Source of the DNA: Holothuria scabra
Lineage: Eukaryota > Echinodermata > Holothuroidea > Aspidochirotida > Holothuriidae
Assembly (NCBI GenBank): GCA_037179385.1
Contig: CM074187.1
Span: 2,170,001-2,234,000 of the forward strand
Length of the DNA stretch: 64,000 nucleotides
Direction of reading: 5' to 3'
Part shown: piece by piece, positions 25,766 through 36,325 of the stretch
Layout: each line of letters opens with the position of its first letter
Position numbering within the stretch: the first letter of the stretch is position 1
Translations under genes and position numbers: made by a program
Notes under the pieces: generated by a model
What the model saw: the letters and a program-made list of their open reading frames with translations, nothing else
What the model was told of the DNA's origin: nothing
The model's database searches: none

Positions 25766-27155
25766 AGGTAAAAGACCGGCTTTTGATTGGCATATAGTTT
25801 TGTTAGGGAACTGAAAGTGTTTCGATGCAGAACCTTAATGCAGGTTCTGTCGAGGAAATTTTGTTTGATGGAAAAAAGAATTCTGCAATTATCACAACTT
25901 ACTTGAACAACTTGTAACAGGATGATCTGCACGATTACCATTAACGAAGAAAGTATGTTTTGCATAGCCTTCATTTGTACTACGAGTAAATTGAGCCTAA
26001 AACAATACAGTATCACCGGCAGGTTACGAAAATTGCTCAAGGTATTTGATTGCTACATGAAAACCCTTTTAACATCCGCCTTCTAAATTTGATTGTACAA
26101 CTACTATTTTGGGCTAGAATGATGCACTTGTGTTTTGTGCCAATTTATGTTCATAAGTGATACAACGTTGATTGTAAGGACTGCAAGCGATGCACGCCAA
26201 AATTTCGCAGTTGAATAATTGGCCATGCTAAAATCTGCACGTACACGTAGCCTCAGTCAGGGGTGGTGAGGAGATTGGTCCGGCAGTAAGGCCAAGCTCC
26301 CCTACGGCGGACAAAAACTCTACTGCTCTAGACCACATAGACAAGACGGGTTGCCGTAAGGGTGGCAAATGCCAAATTTTAGATGCGCAAAGCTCGCCGA
26401 AAATTTTGGTTTCTAATGAACAAAGTTTTGTTTTTCTTTTCTTTTTTTTTCTTTTTAAGAAATGCTGGAAAATTTTTGATATATTGAAGATTTCGCCATT
26501 CTCAAGAGCAAAACCAAAAAATTTTTCTAGGCGACCGGTCGCCGTCTCGTTACATACTTTATCTTACCCATTAAAGCTCCATGGTGGAAATGAAAAAAAT
26601 GTTCCTGATTGGGGGACCCCCTCATTCACCCACTTAAGCTTGGCACCACGTTTAACTGGGCTTAGCACTTTTAACTTCCTTACAAGATATGTTTGGCACG
26701 ATGGCGAGTCTGAACTAAGAAATTTACAAAGGTAGGTAAAGAAGGGTACAACTTCGCGTCGATGCAATTTTTTGTTCCTCCAGAATCACGTCTACAATAA
26801 AGAACAATAATTTCACCTTTTCAGTTGAATGTATAAGGCAAATACGTAATTTCAACCTCCCACATAATGCTACAAATTAGATTGAAAGATCCCATATTGA
26901 TGCGAGGCGCCTACACAGGTTGAAGATGTACCTCTGTGTTTCGGAAAAGTGTTTGTGATCAGAATAGATCCATGTATGATTTATTTAATAATGGTCATTA
27001 GGTGGAATGCAAACCTTGAAGAATGCGCGCGAAGCGGGCAGAAACTTTTCATTAGGCAAGATTCCCTTGAAAAAACCTGCATTCAGACGCCGCATCGAGA
27101 CACTTTCAATTCCCCCAAAAACCTATAAGCCAATTTAAAAGCCGGTCTTTTACCT
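25766..27155. repeat. Nested inverted repeat pair (25766-25875 / 27045-27155)
   Basis: GGTAAAAGACCGGCTTTT at 25768 is matched in inverted orientation by AAAAGCCGGTCTTTTACC ending at 27154. Similarity continues inward through GAAAGTGT.TCGATGC and AATGCAGGTT for about 110 bp. This looks like the arms of a 1.4-kb element inserted in, or part of, the 8.4-kb element. Four blocks were checked by eye. Confidence 0.6.
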
Positions 27156-27424
27156 AGAAATTTTTGAAAAGCTTCCAACTTTTGCTGCTGTTCTCTCTGA
27201 GAGTTGCTATCGGAAAATATTGATTATAAGAGTTTGGATCGCGCAAAGTTTTTTATCGTTTGAAAAGTATTTGAGAAAATTCTGATAGTTTCAGAACCAT
27301 TTGTGATTGAAAATAATTACAGCAGATCTACCGCTTGGTCGAAAACACACTTCACCCTACCCCTACCGAAATCTATAGCTGTAACACTTTTTGTCATCAT
27401 TTTAAAGTTTAAAGAATTTTTTAG

Positions 27425-27675
27425 AAATCGATTGGGAGCGTGCCCCCGGGCCGGCGCCAATGAGCGTATTCGGAAGAGACCCGGTACGAGGAGTGGCTGC
27501 CTCAGGTGTATTTATTTTTCTTCACCTTTTCTGTTCCTACCCTTCTCTTCTCTCTCATTTCCCTCCTTCCCCCCTCCTTCATTTCCCTTTTACCTCTGTC
27601 CTCTTTCCGATTTTCCCTCTCGATTTTTAAGGGGGCACTCTGCCCCCTGCCCAACTGGCTATGCCACTGGATAAC
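27425..27675. repeat. GC-rich MITE remnant
   Basis: Starts near GGGAGCGTGCCCCCGGGCCG, includes a C/T-rich stretch, and ends GGCTATGCCACTG. This end is typical of CAGTGGCATAGCC-type hAT-like miniature elements. The left end is not clean. Confidence 0.45.
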
Positions 27676-27684
27676 ACAATCTGG

Positions 27685-28194
27685 TACGTCAATATCTTAA
27701 TATCTCACAGTGAAGACATTAAGATATTGAGATCCTGTAATGTAATATTTCAATATTTTACGCTAAAATATTGAGATAAAAAGATCTCGAATGTCAATAT
27801 CTTAACGTCTTTCAGTGAAGATATTCAGATATTGATATCCGGTATGTCAATATCTTAATATCTTCCAGTGAAGATATTAAGATATTGAGATCATGTAAAG
27901 TAATATTTCAATATTTTATGCTAAAATATTGAGATAAAAAGATCTCGAATGTCAATATCTTAACGTCTTTCAGTGAAGATATTCAGATATTGATATCCGG
28001 TATGTCAATATCTTAATATCTTCCAGTGAAGATATTAAGATATTGAGATCATGTAATGTAATTTTTCAATATTTTACCCTGAAAATTTTGAGATGAAAAG
28101 AGCTCGGATGTCAATATCTAAATATTTTATTGACAAAAAGTCGAGAAAGTCACATAATATTTCAACATCTGCATGACACCTTAAAAGCTCCGTA
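27685..28194 (-). repeat. Right arm of the 8.4-kb element
   Basis: Inverted relative to the left arm but with different tandem organisation. GATCTCGAATGTCAATATC recurs at about 27782 and 27942, and GGTATGTCAATATCTTAATA at about 27840 and 28000, a period near 160 bp, against about 105 bp in the left arm. Both periods are close to multiples of a roughly 53-bp hairpin submodule. Confidence 0.8.
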
Positions 28195-28200
28195 AGGTGT

Positions 28201-29054
28201 GGATACCCGTCAAGAAAGTTACTACTATTGGACATGATCCCAGTTTAACAGAGGTGATACCAATACTACTTTCAAGAATACTTTTTACACCTTCTATGCC
28301 CCTCTTAATTACAGTCTTGTTAATATCTGTGGATGATAATTTAGAAATTTTTCTCGACTTTGTGATAGAAAACACCTATTCAATACAGCAATCACCATTT
28401 TGTAATTAAGGTAAGCAGGCAGGCATGGTTTTGCTCCCTTTGGTGATGCCTAAGCTATTACCAGAGGTAGGAGGTTCTCAATACATGTGTCTGACGTAAA
28501 TTTTCAATTTCACCACTTTACTTGTGGTTTCTGTTTCCTCCCTAGCTACCACCACTGCTGTAAGCTGATTCCCCAAAGATTCATAGGCAAGTTTTCTCCA
28601 AGGAAAGCCACAAAGGCAAAATAAAGAGGTATGGGTTTGATATTTTTGACAACTTGTCTTGAAATCATAACTCCATGCATATCAGCTTAACTAGGAATTG
28701 TTTTTTGTTATCCTATATGTTATCCTCCTGAAAAAAACAGCTGCTACCAGCCAGGTGTTATGTTTCACTGCTGTAAAATTTTTCCCAAATGGCCAATCAG
28801 TTTCTTATCATTATGTTACTATCATCATGTTACCATTTATCTTTGGTAACATTTTCAGTGCAAAGTGTTACTTTCCTTGTCATTAAGCATCTGGTAATGC
28901 TGCAAGCAAGCTTTGAGAGTTATAATGTGCTTGAAGTCGCTAGTCCTCTGTTGTTTGTGCTTGAGGAGATATTGTCAAGGGTATTTCTTTTGGTGACTCA
29001 AATTGGAATGAGTTAAAGATATTGCTTACTAGGTTTTATACACGCACTTATATA
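28201..29054. other. No gene supported
   Basis: Two overlapping open frames on opposite strands at 28181-28409 abut the target duplication of the large element. They have no recognised motif. Nothing else is evident. Confidence 0.4.
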
Positions 29055-29421
29055 CATGTACAGAGCATATGAGGTGTACATCCTATCCGTAGATGGTTGC
29101 CACCAACTGGGACAAAAAAGACGCACCAAGATGGCCGCCGTGAACCTATAAATCGTCTGCATGATTTGACGACGACTCTGTAATATTTTAAGCAAAAGTT
29201 TAACTTGAATGGGAAACAATATCATATTCCTGCAATATGTGAAGTGATTTTGAAGCTTTGCCTTGCCATATTTTAAAAATATTTCAACTTTCTTGCAAAA
29301 CATGGAGATATACTTGAGCAAGTCCAAGCTTTCACACAAAACCATAGCAGACGGCCATTTTGGTGAGCTTTTTCTCACACTACTGTAGTGACAATGTGCC
29401 CAGCAGTATGCTCTGTCCATG
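29055..29421 (-). mobile_element. MITE family B, copy 1
   Basis: 367 bp bounded by CATGTACAGAGCATA and TATGCTCTGTCCATG inverted ends. Inverted relative to the copy at 59913-60275, with strong similarity throughout. The 135-codon minus-strand frame here (29013-29420) is an artefact of the repeat: the other copy has a homologous but broken frame. Internal GGCCATNTTG-type sites are noted separately. Confidence 0.8.
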
Positions 29422-29764
29422 GTTTTATAATAATATAATTTTCATTCATGGAGTTAGTTCCTATGTAACATTCTTACAGGTGTGTTATAACATGTTATCA
29501 TCGATTAAAGTGGATTAGATACCGAACAAGCTTTTAGGTGCCCAGTGCAACAGTTAATTCTAAAGATAAACATTTTTCATCTGTTTTTAATCGTTTGTGT
29601 TCTTTTCATCAAACGTTACATAATATTACATAATTTTTCAGGAGTGATTAGTATTTGTAAACAACCCTTTATCATAAACAAAGCTTCAAGTCATAGTGAT
29701 CAAAAAGTGGAACAAGACTTTACAAACTCAGTATTTGATGTGACATGAATCAGTTTTATCAACC

Positions 29765-30205
29765 CAGGCCTTCAATTGGTCCTACTGTTCCAACTTTTTC
29801 CTACTTTTTTGACACTCCTCCTACTTTTCCTACTTTTTTGCTTAAACTCTACTTTCTCCTACTTTTTTCCAACATTCTCCTACTTTTTTTGGTGAAACAA
29901 CCCCTTATCATTCTGTGACACTCTCTTTCATCTCTGATTGTTCCCAAAGGCCAGTCACTACGGAAAAAAAAAGTCAAGTACAATACCAGTATTTGTTGAT
30001 ATGTATTTGATTGCTTAGGGTCTGTGTAACTGTTCATGTGTTTTGTGGAATATCCGTGATCTTAGACACTAAGGTACTCCTGAAAGCTTGCACATGCACT
30101 AATTATCCTACTTTTATTTCCTAACTCCTACATTTCTCCTACTTATTGCAAAATGCCAGTCCTTCTTCTCCCCTACTTTTTTGTCTGGGTCTGCTTGAAA
30201 GCCTG
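29765..30205. repeat. CCTACTTTT-rich repeat element
   Basis: About 440 bp with CTCCTACTTTT or close variants repeated roughly nine times. It is bounded by CAGGCCTTCAATTGG and TTGAAAGCCTG, a short inverted terminus. No clear target duplication. Repeats of this CCTACTTTTT type occur widely in invertebrate genomes. Confidence 0.55.
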
Positions 30206-31358
30206 TCAATCTGAAACACATTGAATGTTTGAGCCAAAGAAGTTACCAGTTAATTCCCTGTTTGAATGGAGTTATTTAATATCCTGACAATAGTCTTTGG
30301 ATATATAGCACTCTTTCACAAAAGCATTGTCAAGATAGGCCTAGTCTATAGGTTTATAGTAAAGGAAGCTACTGGTTCACTTAATCTACTTCACTCCTTC
30401 TTACCTCACCTGTTCCACAAATGGACTGTTCCATTAACCACGGAATACTAACTGGCAATGTCTTCTGTAGGTGGCGCTATAGCCCAATAGGAACCATCCC
30501 TGAACACACCCTTGTTTCATTGCCAGCGGAATGCACCAGTGTTGTAATGGCTCCAGTCAAAGATGTGACTTGAGTCTGACTCGAGTCACGATTTCAGTGA
30601 CTCGAGTCCCAAACTCATGAGATCCGACTCGACTCGAGTCACCACTTGCCAAAGACTCGACGTGACTCGAGTCAGTATAAAATAAAATTTGAAAGACTCG
30701 ACATAACTCGAGTCACAGTAGTGAACGACATGACTTGACTCGATTCTTTGTCCACAATGACTCGAGTCACAGCCAAGATTAATGGAACAGAAACTAAAAT
30801 TTGTTTTCATCATTGGACGCAAACCAACGGCCATTCATTACCGCTTTATCCATTATGCGCTCCTATCTGTATATAGGGGGATCCTAACATACAGCTCTGC
30901 TTATCATGTGTGGCGCCGTCAATTTCACGGGATAACTTGTACAATAAACTTCTTGAAGCTGAGTGCCCCGTATGTGTAGTACTAGTGGTACCGTGCCAGT
31001 GTAAACATTAAGATTTATTTCCCTAGACCTCAGTGTCAAGCCTAGTACACTAAGCTCCACAGATGGCTGATTTCCCCTCGCCTCTGTACCACTAATATGT
31101 GGTATTTTGACTTGAAGTAGCTGATGGTGTGACAAAAAATGTTTCATTTCCATGTAGTCCTATTTAGTTGGTAGTATCTGTTATTGGTATCGAGGATTTA
31201 GATTAACGAAATCAGTTTGTTTTCTGAAACACCTGTGTGACCTGTGGCTGCTGATGAATCACAGTTTAGGCCTATTTTAATTATCACTTGTTTACGTAAC
31301 ATTGGGGCCTTAGTGTGGTGTAACTGGTAGCAATGGTGTTTACATGTTTGCAGCAAGA

Positions 31359-31616
31359 TTAAAGGTCAAGAGCAGTCCCCCCAAACTTATTAGCAGTAGC
31401 TAAATATCACAATTCTCATCTCATTTCTGTTCAAAGAATCTTTCATAATATTTTAATACTTCAATATAACATATGAAAGGTAAACCAAGCAGTAACTTCC
31501 AGTTAATTTCACATTTGAGGAGTAAAAATGTTGTCACATGTCCCTCAACAGCCAATCATGAAACTGGGCAGTCTACTACACAGCTTCAAGTTGGGGTGAC
31601 TGCTTCTGCCCTTTAA
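31359..31616. mobile_element. TTAA-flanked MITE family G, copy 2
   Basis: Bounded by TTAAAGGTCAAGAGCAGTCC and GACTGCTTCTGCCCTTTAA. It matches 17321-17549 through CTTTCATAATATTTTAATAC and TATGAAAGGTAAACCA. Nested in the element at 30537-32561. Confidence 0.65.
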
Positions 31617-31938
31617 TTAATAGGGTATGTCGTAGGTCTATATGATGAGGTTATGAGTGGAAGCATACACTGCCTAGTTGTGTTGTACATGTATCCTTGA
31701 GACTCGATGAAGGCCTGATAGTGTAGTGAAGGAGTTTAATAGGTACTTGATTATATCTGAGTATTCTTGTTTGACAAACATTGTTAAGATGAATTGTCAT
31801 TTCTCAATGTGTAAAGATTAATATAGTACTAACTTACAGATAATGTGTGTATTCCGATCTTAGCATTTAGGGTTGTGAAGTCAAATTTCACTTGAAAGTA
31901 CAGGAGTGAACATCAGTTACCTTCTTAACCCCCCCCTC

Positions 31939-32098
31939 CATAGATGTACAAGGCGGGGTTAGAGGGGGCACTCGCCCTCCCAATTTGGGTGAAAGGAGTT
32001 GTTCTATTTGCTTAAAACATGGGAAAAGCATGATAAACAGTGACATTCCAGCAAAATGCTAATGCCCCCTTATAGAAAATTACCCTCGTATGCCTATG
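31939..32098 (+). repeat. MITE-like family E, copy 2
   Basis: Ends CATAGATGTACAAGG and, as complement, CATAGGCATACGAGG form an imperfect 15-bp inverted repeat. Nested in the element at 30537-32561; homologous to 16575-16728. Confidence 0.65.
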
Positions 32099-32962
32099 CT
32101 CCCCTCCACCAAGAAAAGTGTGCAGTCACTTAACAAAGGACTGCATTGGCAAAAGATCAACCCATCAAGTACCATGGACTCCATGCCAACTCAGCATGTA
32201 AGAGATCAGGTGACTTGGAGTGACTCAAAGAAAATGAACACATTATGACTGAGGTGACTGGAGTCACAAGACCACTCAAGCTTTTGAAAGACTCGAAGTG
32301 ACTTGACTCGAGCTGAGGGAAGACTCGACATGACTCGACTCGACTAGAATTGCTAAAGACTTGACCCAAGACTCTACACCTTATGGCTTGAGGCGACTCA
32401 AAGCTCTCCAAAGACGCGAAGTGACTCGACTCGAGCTGAGGGAAGACTCGACATGGCTCGAGTCGACTAGAATTGCATAAGACTTGACATGACTCCGAGA
32501 CTCAACATGTTGTGACTTCGAGACTCATGACTCGACATCAGGTGACTCGATTACAACACTGTCTAGCACTAGAACCAGACTATGGACAGCCTAATTTCCT
32601 ACCTTTTGTTCTCTGTTGGCACTCAATAGTTACAGTTTCTGAGCCCTTTGCCTTGTGTCTTCCTCCCCCAATCTATTCAGAGCTGAATTTAGGTAGGGGT
32701 CTTCAGGGCACATGACCCCAAGAAATGGCAGCTTCCCACAGATTAGGCCTAACATTGTAAATTTTTTTTTGGGGGGGAGGGGGGTAGAATATTCCAGACA
32801 GCATCTAGAGCCACCATATGAAACAAAGGGGAACCTGCATTGTCCCATAATAGTAATATACAGTCATACATCTCACAAGAATACTTCAATCAACTAATGT
32901 GGAAATTTTATATGGAGATCACTTGTGCTAATTTTTTTTGTAGGTTTTCATACCTATTTTAA

Positions 32963-33208
32963 CCCTTTGTCGTCCGGCTCCAATCAGGGCATATTTGCAC
33001 ACCTTGGGAGTGGGCCGAAAAGTGGACGAAGCACCCCCAGCTTCCGTAGGATATTGACCCCGTGACCTTAAACTATCATCTCTTTTGTTGTTGTGGCTGA
33101 ATCTTTGGGTAGCTACTTGCAGTTTCGAGCTCCGCGTGAAACATTAAAGATGGGTGACAGTTGCGCTCTTCGTCTGGAGCCAAAGTGATCAGTAAGACCG
33201 GCAAAGGG
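32963..33208. mobile_element. piggyBac-like MITE with TTAA duplication
   Basis: 246 bp starting CCCTTTGTCGTCCGGCTCC and ending CCGGCAAAGGG. It is flanked on both sides by TTAA (32959-32962, 33209-33212). A CCC/GGG terminus next to a TTAA duplication is the piggyBac signature. The interior is GC-richer than its surroundings and non-coding. Confidence 0.7.
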
Positions 33209-33974
33209 TTAACAATGTAATCTATGGAGTTTGGAACTTTATTCCAGTGGGGGTGAAGTTGGGGGTGAGAACTGTTTGCCCTCCTTCATGAGTTACTGTA
33301 CACCAATGAAATTTTGTCAAGAATTGTAGTCAGAAGGGGCTGAACCCCACATTAGACTCTGTCTCCCCATAAGGTCAATCTGAAACTGGCTCTAATTCTA
33401 TATATTTGTAATGCAGTCAATTACCCCTTTTAATTTTGGGCCTTATTAATTGTTTTGGAGATACACTTTTAAATACTAGTTATATTTTTGTGCCATGTTC
33501 TCCACTCTGCCTGCTTGCTGTGTTGTTTTGTAGAGCTTTTTTTTCACTCTTGGGGGTGGGGGGAGAGGGGAATTTTACTGTCTTGATGATGTGACTCATT
33601 TTATGTTTGTATTACCTTCTTCATTGCATTTTCTCATGATTTATGAGGTGAGCCAAATGTTGCAAATTTAATTAAATAATTAAATATTTAGACAGATGAA
33701 GACAGAACCAAGTGCAGAGGAATTTTTTCTGTTGTGCAAATTTTTCCTCAGTAAAAAGAATACCTACGTGATAAATCAACGCACTCTAGAGGATTTGCCA
33801 TATTTCAAGGACAAATAGTTGTCTCAAAGAAATACTGTCAAAGTAGGGCGATAAAGTGGTGTTAATGTGTTAAAGTTTATTGTGTATTTGTTCTTTACAT
33901 TCTCCTTTGAAACAAGGTATAAAGAATACTACTCGCCTTCATCTCTTAGCAACTGACATTGTGCATAATGCTTG

Positions 33975-34100
33975 GCATAAGCAATGGAGTAGGGAAAACA
34001 AGCCAGTGAGCCACAACTGGAAAAAAGGCAGTGGCCAGCTTGACTCGAACCAATAGGTTGGAAACTGCACCAGAAAACTCCATCTAATTTAGCAACTGTC
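33975..34100 (-). repeat. Dispersed repeat family J, possible SINE fragment
   Basis: Shares GGAAAACAAGCCAGTGA, CCA..CTGG and GTTGG..GAAACT blocks with 41940-42050. On the minus strand it contains GGTTCGAGTC, close to a Pol III B box. An A box is not convincing, so a tRNA-derived SINE is only a possibility. Confidence 0.35.
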
Positions 34101-34310
34101 ATCCTATTGAACTACTTTGTTTAGTATGCCCTAGTCACAAAGATATTTTGACTATGTCTCTAATCAAGGCAGAGTATTTATCTGATTTATGTAATGATTG
34201 AGGGACCTAACTGGCTAGCTTCATGCCCATTTTACACTATGTGAGACACCATCGGAATGCATGATGTGATGTAACATGATAAAAGTGTTGCCCCTCCTTT
34301 CTCACTACAG

Positions 34311-34561
34311 TCTTTCCTAATTGTCAGTGGTTGTACAATGATCAATTAGTTGTGTTAATGAAAAAACATAACAATTGTACTGAATCTCATCAAGTTTGTT
34401 GTAGTACACAAGATATCCCCTGTGAGAGAAGTGTGAATGAAAATGGAAACTATTTCAAACTAGTTGCATATTGTCCCTGTACTGCAAAAGGCTTGTCCTC
34501 CACTTTGCACATCAATGCCATTTCTAGTGCTGAAGGGCCTGTGGTATCATCATCTACATAG
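34311..34561 (+). CDS. Terminal exon of a cysteine-rich, probably secreted protein
   Basis: After a pyrimidine-rich acceptor (TTTCTCACTACAG), entered in phase 1, the exon encodes about 83 residues ending at TAG (34559-34561). Nine cysteines fall in the first ~58 residues: NCQWLYND, NNCTESHQVCC, PCERSVNENGNY, AYCPC. There is a potential N-glycosylation site (NCT). The remainder is Ser-rich. AATAAA follows at 34595-34600, 34 bp after the stop, supporting a last exon. The cysteine density and lack of a hydrophobic segment suggest an extracellular cystine-rich fold. The C.W.Y..D start and the NENGNY..CPC end vaguely recall divergent IL-17-type cystine-knot cytokines, but key features are missing and I do not assign the family. 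The upstream signal-peptide exon was not found. Confidence 0.6.
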
Positions 34562-34594
34562 TGTGTTAAAGCCCTTCAGGAGTACCAAGAGAAA

Positions 34595-34600
34595 AATAAA
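34595..34600 (+). terminator. Polyadenylation signal AATAAA
   Basis: Canonical hexamer 34 bp after the stop of the Cys-rich exon; the expected cleavage site would fall near 34615-34630. Confidence 0.45.
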
Positions 34601-34675
34601 AAATCTGACACAAGTCAAACAGAGCAGTGAGATGCACACTGACACTAGGTGTGTAGTATCCATGTATCTACATCG

Positions 34676-34800
34676 CCCCTCTCTTACCTCCTATTTACCT
34701 ATGTAATCCCCACTTACCCGCAACTAAACCTTAGTAAACTAATAGCACAGTAGATAGGGAGGGCACCTTCCGAAAGGAAGCCGACCTCCCAAGTCCTCTT
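34676..34800 (+). repeat. Hairpin MITE family C, half copy 1
   Basis: Begins ATCTACATCGCCCCT and runs through TTACCTCC.ATTTACC, AATCCCCACTTACC and GTAAACTAATAGCACAGTAG. It matches 38370-38488 and the left half of 40158-40358. The right inverted arm is absent. Confidence 0.65.
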
Positions 34801-34976
34801 CATGCTTACCACCAGACAGTTCTAATGCAACTTTGGCCTTGGTAGTATTCATGTATCTGCATATTTTACCTGAGGGAGGGGTGTCCCTCATTCTTGTGGC
34901 ATCAAGTACCTAATGTATCATTTGTAAAGTTTGAAATTGTGAAATATAGGATTCTCATACATTTTGTATCTTAAGA

Positions 34977-35164
34977 CATAGGCTACAATCCTTGACAAAA
35001 ATACATGGGACAAACCCCGCTCCCCGTATCAGTGTTGAAGTTTAAGGGCACATTGGGCTGGCCCAACATTGAATGGGGGAGTGGGGGGATGGTGTTCCGT
35101 TCATTGCTTGATTTGCTTGTTTTGTCCCACCATTTTGTCGAGGATTGTCGGAAGCCTGTACAAA
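34977..35164 (+). mobile_element. MITE family D, copy 1
   Basis: Inner inverted ends are ACAATCCTTGACAAAA and TTTTGTCGAGGATTGT. Outer extensions are CATAGGCT on the left and CGGAAGCCTGTACAAA on the right. The interior (GACAAACCCCGCTCCCCGTA, GGGGGAGTGGGGGGATGGTG) is nearly identical to 36326-36516 in the same orientation, while the outer arms are exchanged between the copies. Confidence 0.75.
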
Positions 35165-36325
35165 TGTACATGCAGAAGTTTATGGTCTTGGGCAAGGTAA
35201 TGACAGTTGGTGAATAAAAGTTGTGTAGTTTGAAAGGAGTGATTCGATGGCAAATGTCACAGTGTAAGCATTATGAAGAACAATTGCTGCATGAAAAGAT
35301 AATAAAAGCGTGGCTTTTAAATATATCACAGGGAAGAAATGTAGCTTATTACGCATTACGGGCTTCTGTCCATATTCGGTCTTTCTAATTAGGACAGGGA
35401 AGTGATCAAAATAAGGTACCCATCGGTGGTTTAACGTCTTTATATTTTGTCATTAACCTGTTCAGAAGACCCGTTGCCGCAGGGTACCGAAGGTGGGAGG
35501 GGTCGCTTTCAAGCAAGAAGTATTTCTTGGGGGGGGATAAATCAAAACATCCTTCAAGGGAGGGGGAGAACAGATATTCTAGATAATACAGGACAATCAC
35601 GGCGTTCTAAATTTTTGAAACCGAACTGCTTCAGAAAGCTCCAAAAATGGGCTGTATAACGCTTAATTTATTCATTATCCCAATGTAGAACTCGTCACTG
35701 CTCCCTGTTACTAAGAATATTTAATTAGCCCATGGTTTACTGTTGACCTCACCACGGTTAACCATTGACCTCCACACTATTTCAATGACTGTCAAGGGTT
35801 AATCATGCAAACAGAAGATCTCTCTATTTATAAGGAACTTTCATCATGCAAAAATGGTTAACCGTTTCGATTTCGAGAAATCTTTATGTAAATTGTCACG
35901 TTCACTACCCCTAATGCTTACATATAATATCGTCTTTAACTAGATTGTAGTTTGAATCATCATTCAATGTTTATTTATGCGAAAAAAGAGAGAATTTTGT
36001 GGTTAACTGTTGGGTATATCGTGAAATATGTTACCCCCAATCCCAAACATGCAAAATAAGACTGAAAAAATTCCTTGTTTTTTCCCCATTATAGTACATG
36101 AAATTTTTAAAGTATATTAAACATCTCACCACCCAGAGTACTTTTCCCCCATTTCCCTTCCTCGTATGAACTACTTAATGCATTTGATCGAACAGCGCTA
36201 ATCTGACATGCCAGTATACTGGTCAGACAAAACCAACTGTTACTACTTTCCTGTAGCTTGAAAAAATAAAAAGGCAACCTACTCGTTTAGAACCATTTAA
36301 AATGAAAATTTGGGAAGTCTTATAC
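35165..36325. other. No gene supported between the family D copies
   Basis: Short open frames only. A C/T-rich stretch and AT-rich sequence. Both family D copies bracket this segment in the same interior orientation. Confidence 0.4.

Larger units (their letters stand above)
19762..28194. mobile_element. 8.4-kb foldback/TU-like element with tandem-repeat arms
   Basis: The two ends are inverted copies: TACGGAGCTTTTAAGGTGTC at 19762 and its complement ending at 28194. Nearly every base of the first 95 or so matches. The element is bracketed by the identical hexamer AGGTGT (19756-19761 and 28195-28200). Each arm continues into about 450-500 bp of AT-rich tandem hairpin units. No transposase is recognisable in the roughly 7.3-kb interior, which holds other insertions. 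Long inverted arms built from tandem repeats recall foldback elements and sea-urchin TU elements. The length and 6-bp duplication would also fit a decayed larger DNA transposon. Confidence 0.85.
30537..32561. mobile_element. 2-kb hAT-like element with GACTCGAGTC-array arms
   Basis: Outer ends CAGTGTTGTAAT (30537) and ATTACAACACTG (ending 32561) are perfect 12-bp inverted repeats. Just inside each lies an array of palindromic GACTCGAGTC-like units: about 30560-30785 on the left and 32195-32545 on the right. The flanking octamers agree only in their last four bases (GCAC), so the duplication has decayed. The middle contains family G and E copies and no transposase. Termini beginning CAGTG fit hAT. 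Confidence 0.75.

Noticed and set aside
19762..28194. Polinton/Maverick-type element
   Set aside because: A 6-bp duplication and long inverted ends fit, but the ends do not begin with the usual AG/TC termini, the length is short, and no polymerase, integrase or capsid-type ORF is visible.
28181..28409. Gene interrupted by the 8.4-kb element
   Set aside because: Open frames abut the right target duplication, but the left flank (before 19756) has no matching coding frame, so no gene disruption is supported.
29013..29420. 135-codon minus-strand open frame
   Set aside because: It lies within MITE family B; the homologous frame in the other copy (59860-60135) is interrupted and has no domain, so the frame is a repeat by-product.
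33975..34100. tRNA gene
   Set aside because: A B-box-like GGTTCGAGTC is present on the minus strand, but there is no convincing A box, no cloverleaf and no acceptor stem.
34311..34561. Firm IL-17 family assignment
   Set aside because: Only the C.W.Y and G.Y..C.C ends are suggestive; spacing of the middle cysteines and the expected hydrophobic strand motif are not evident.
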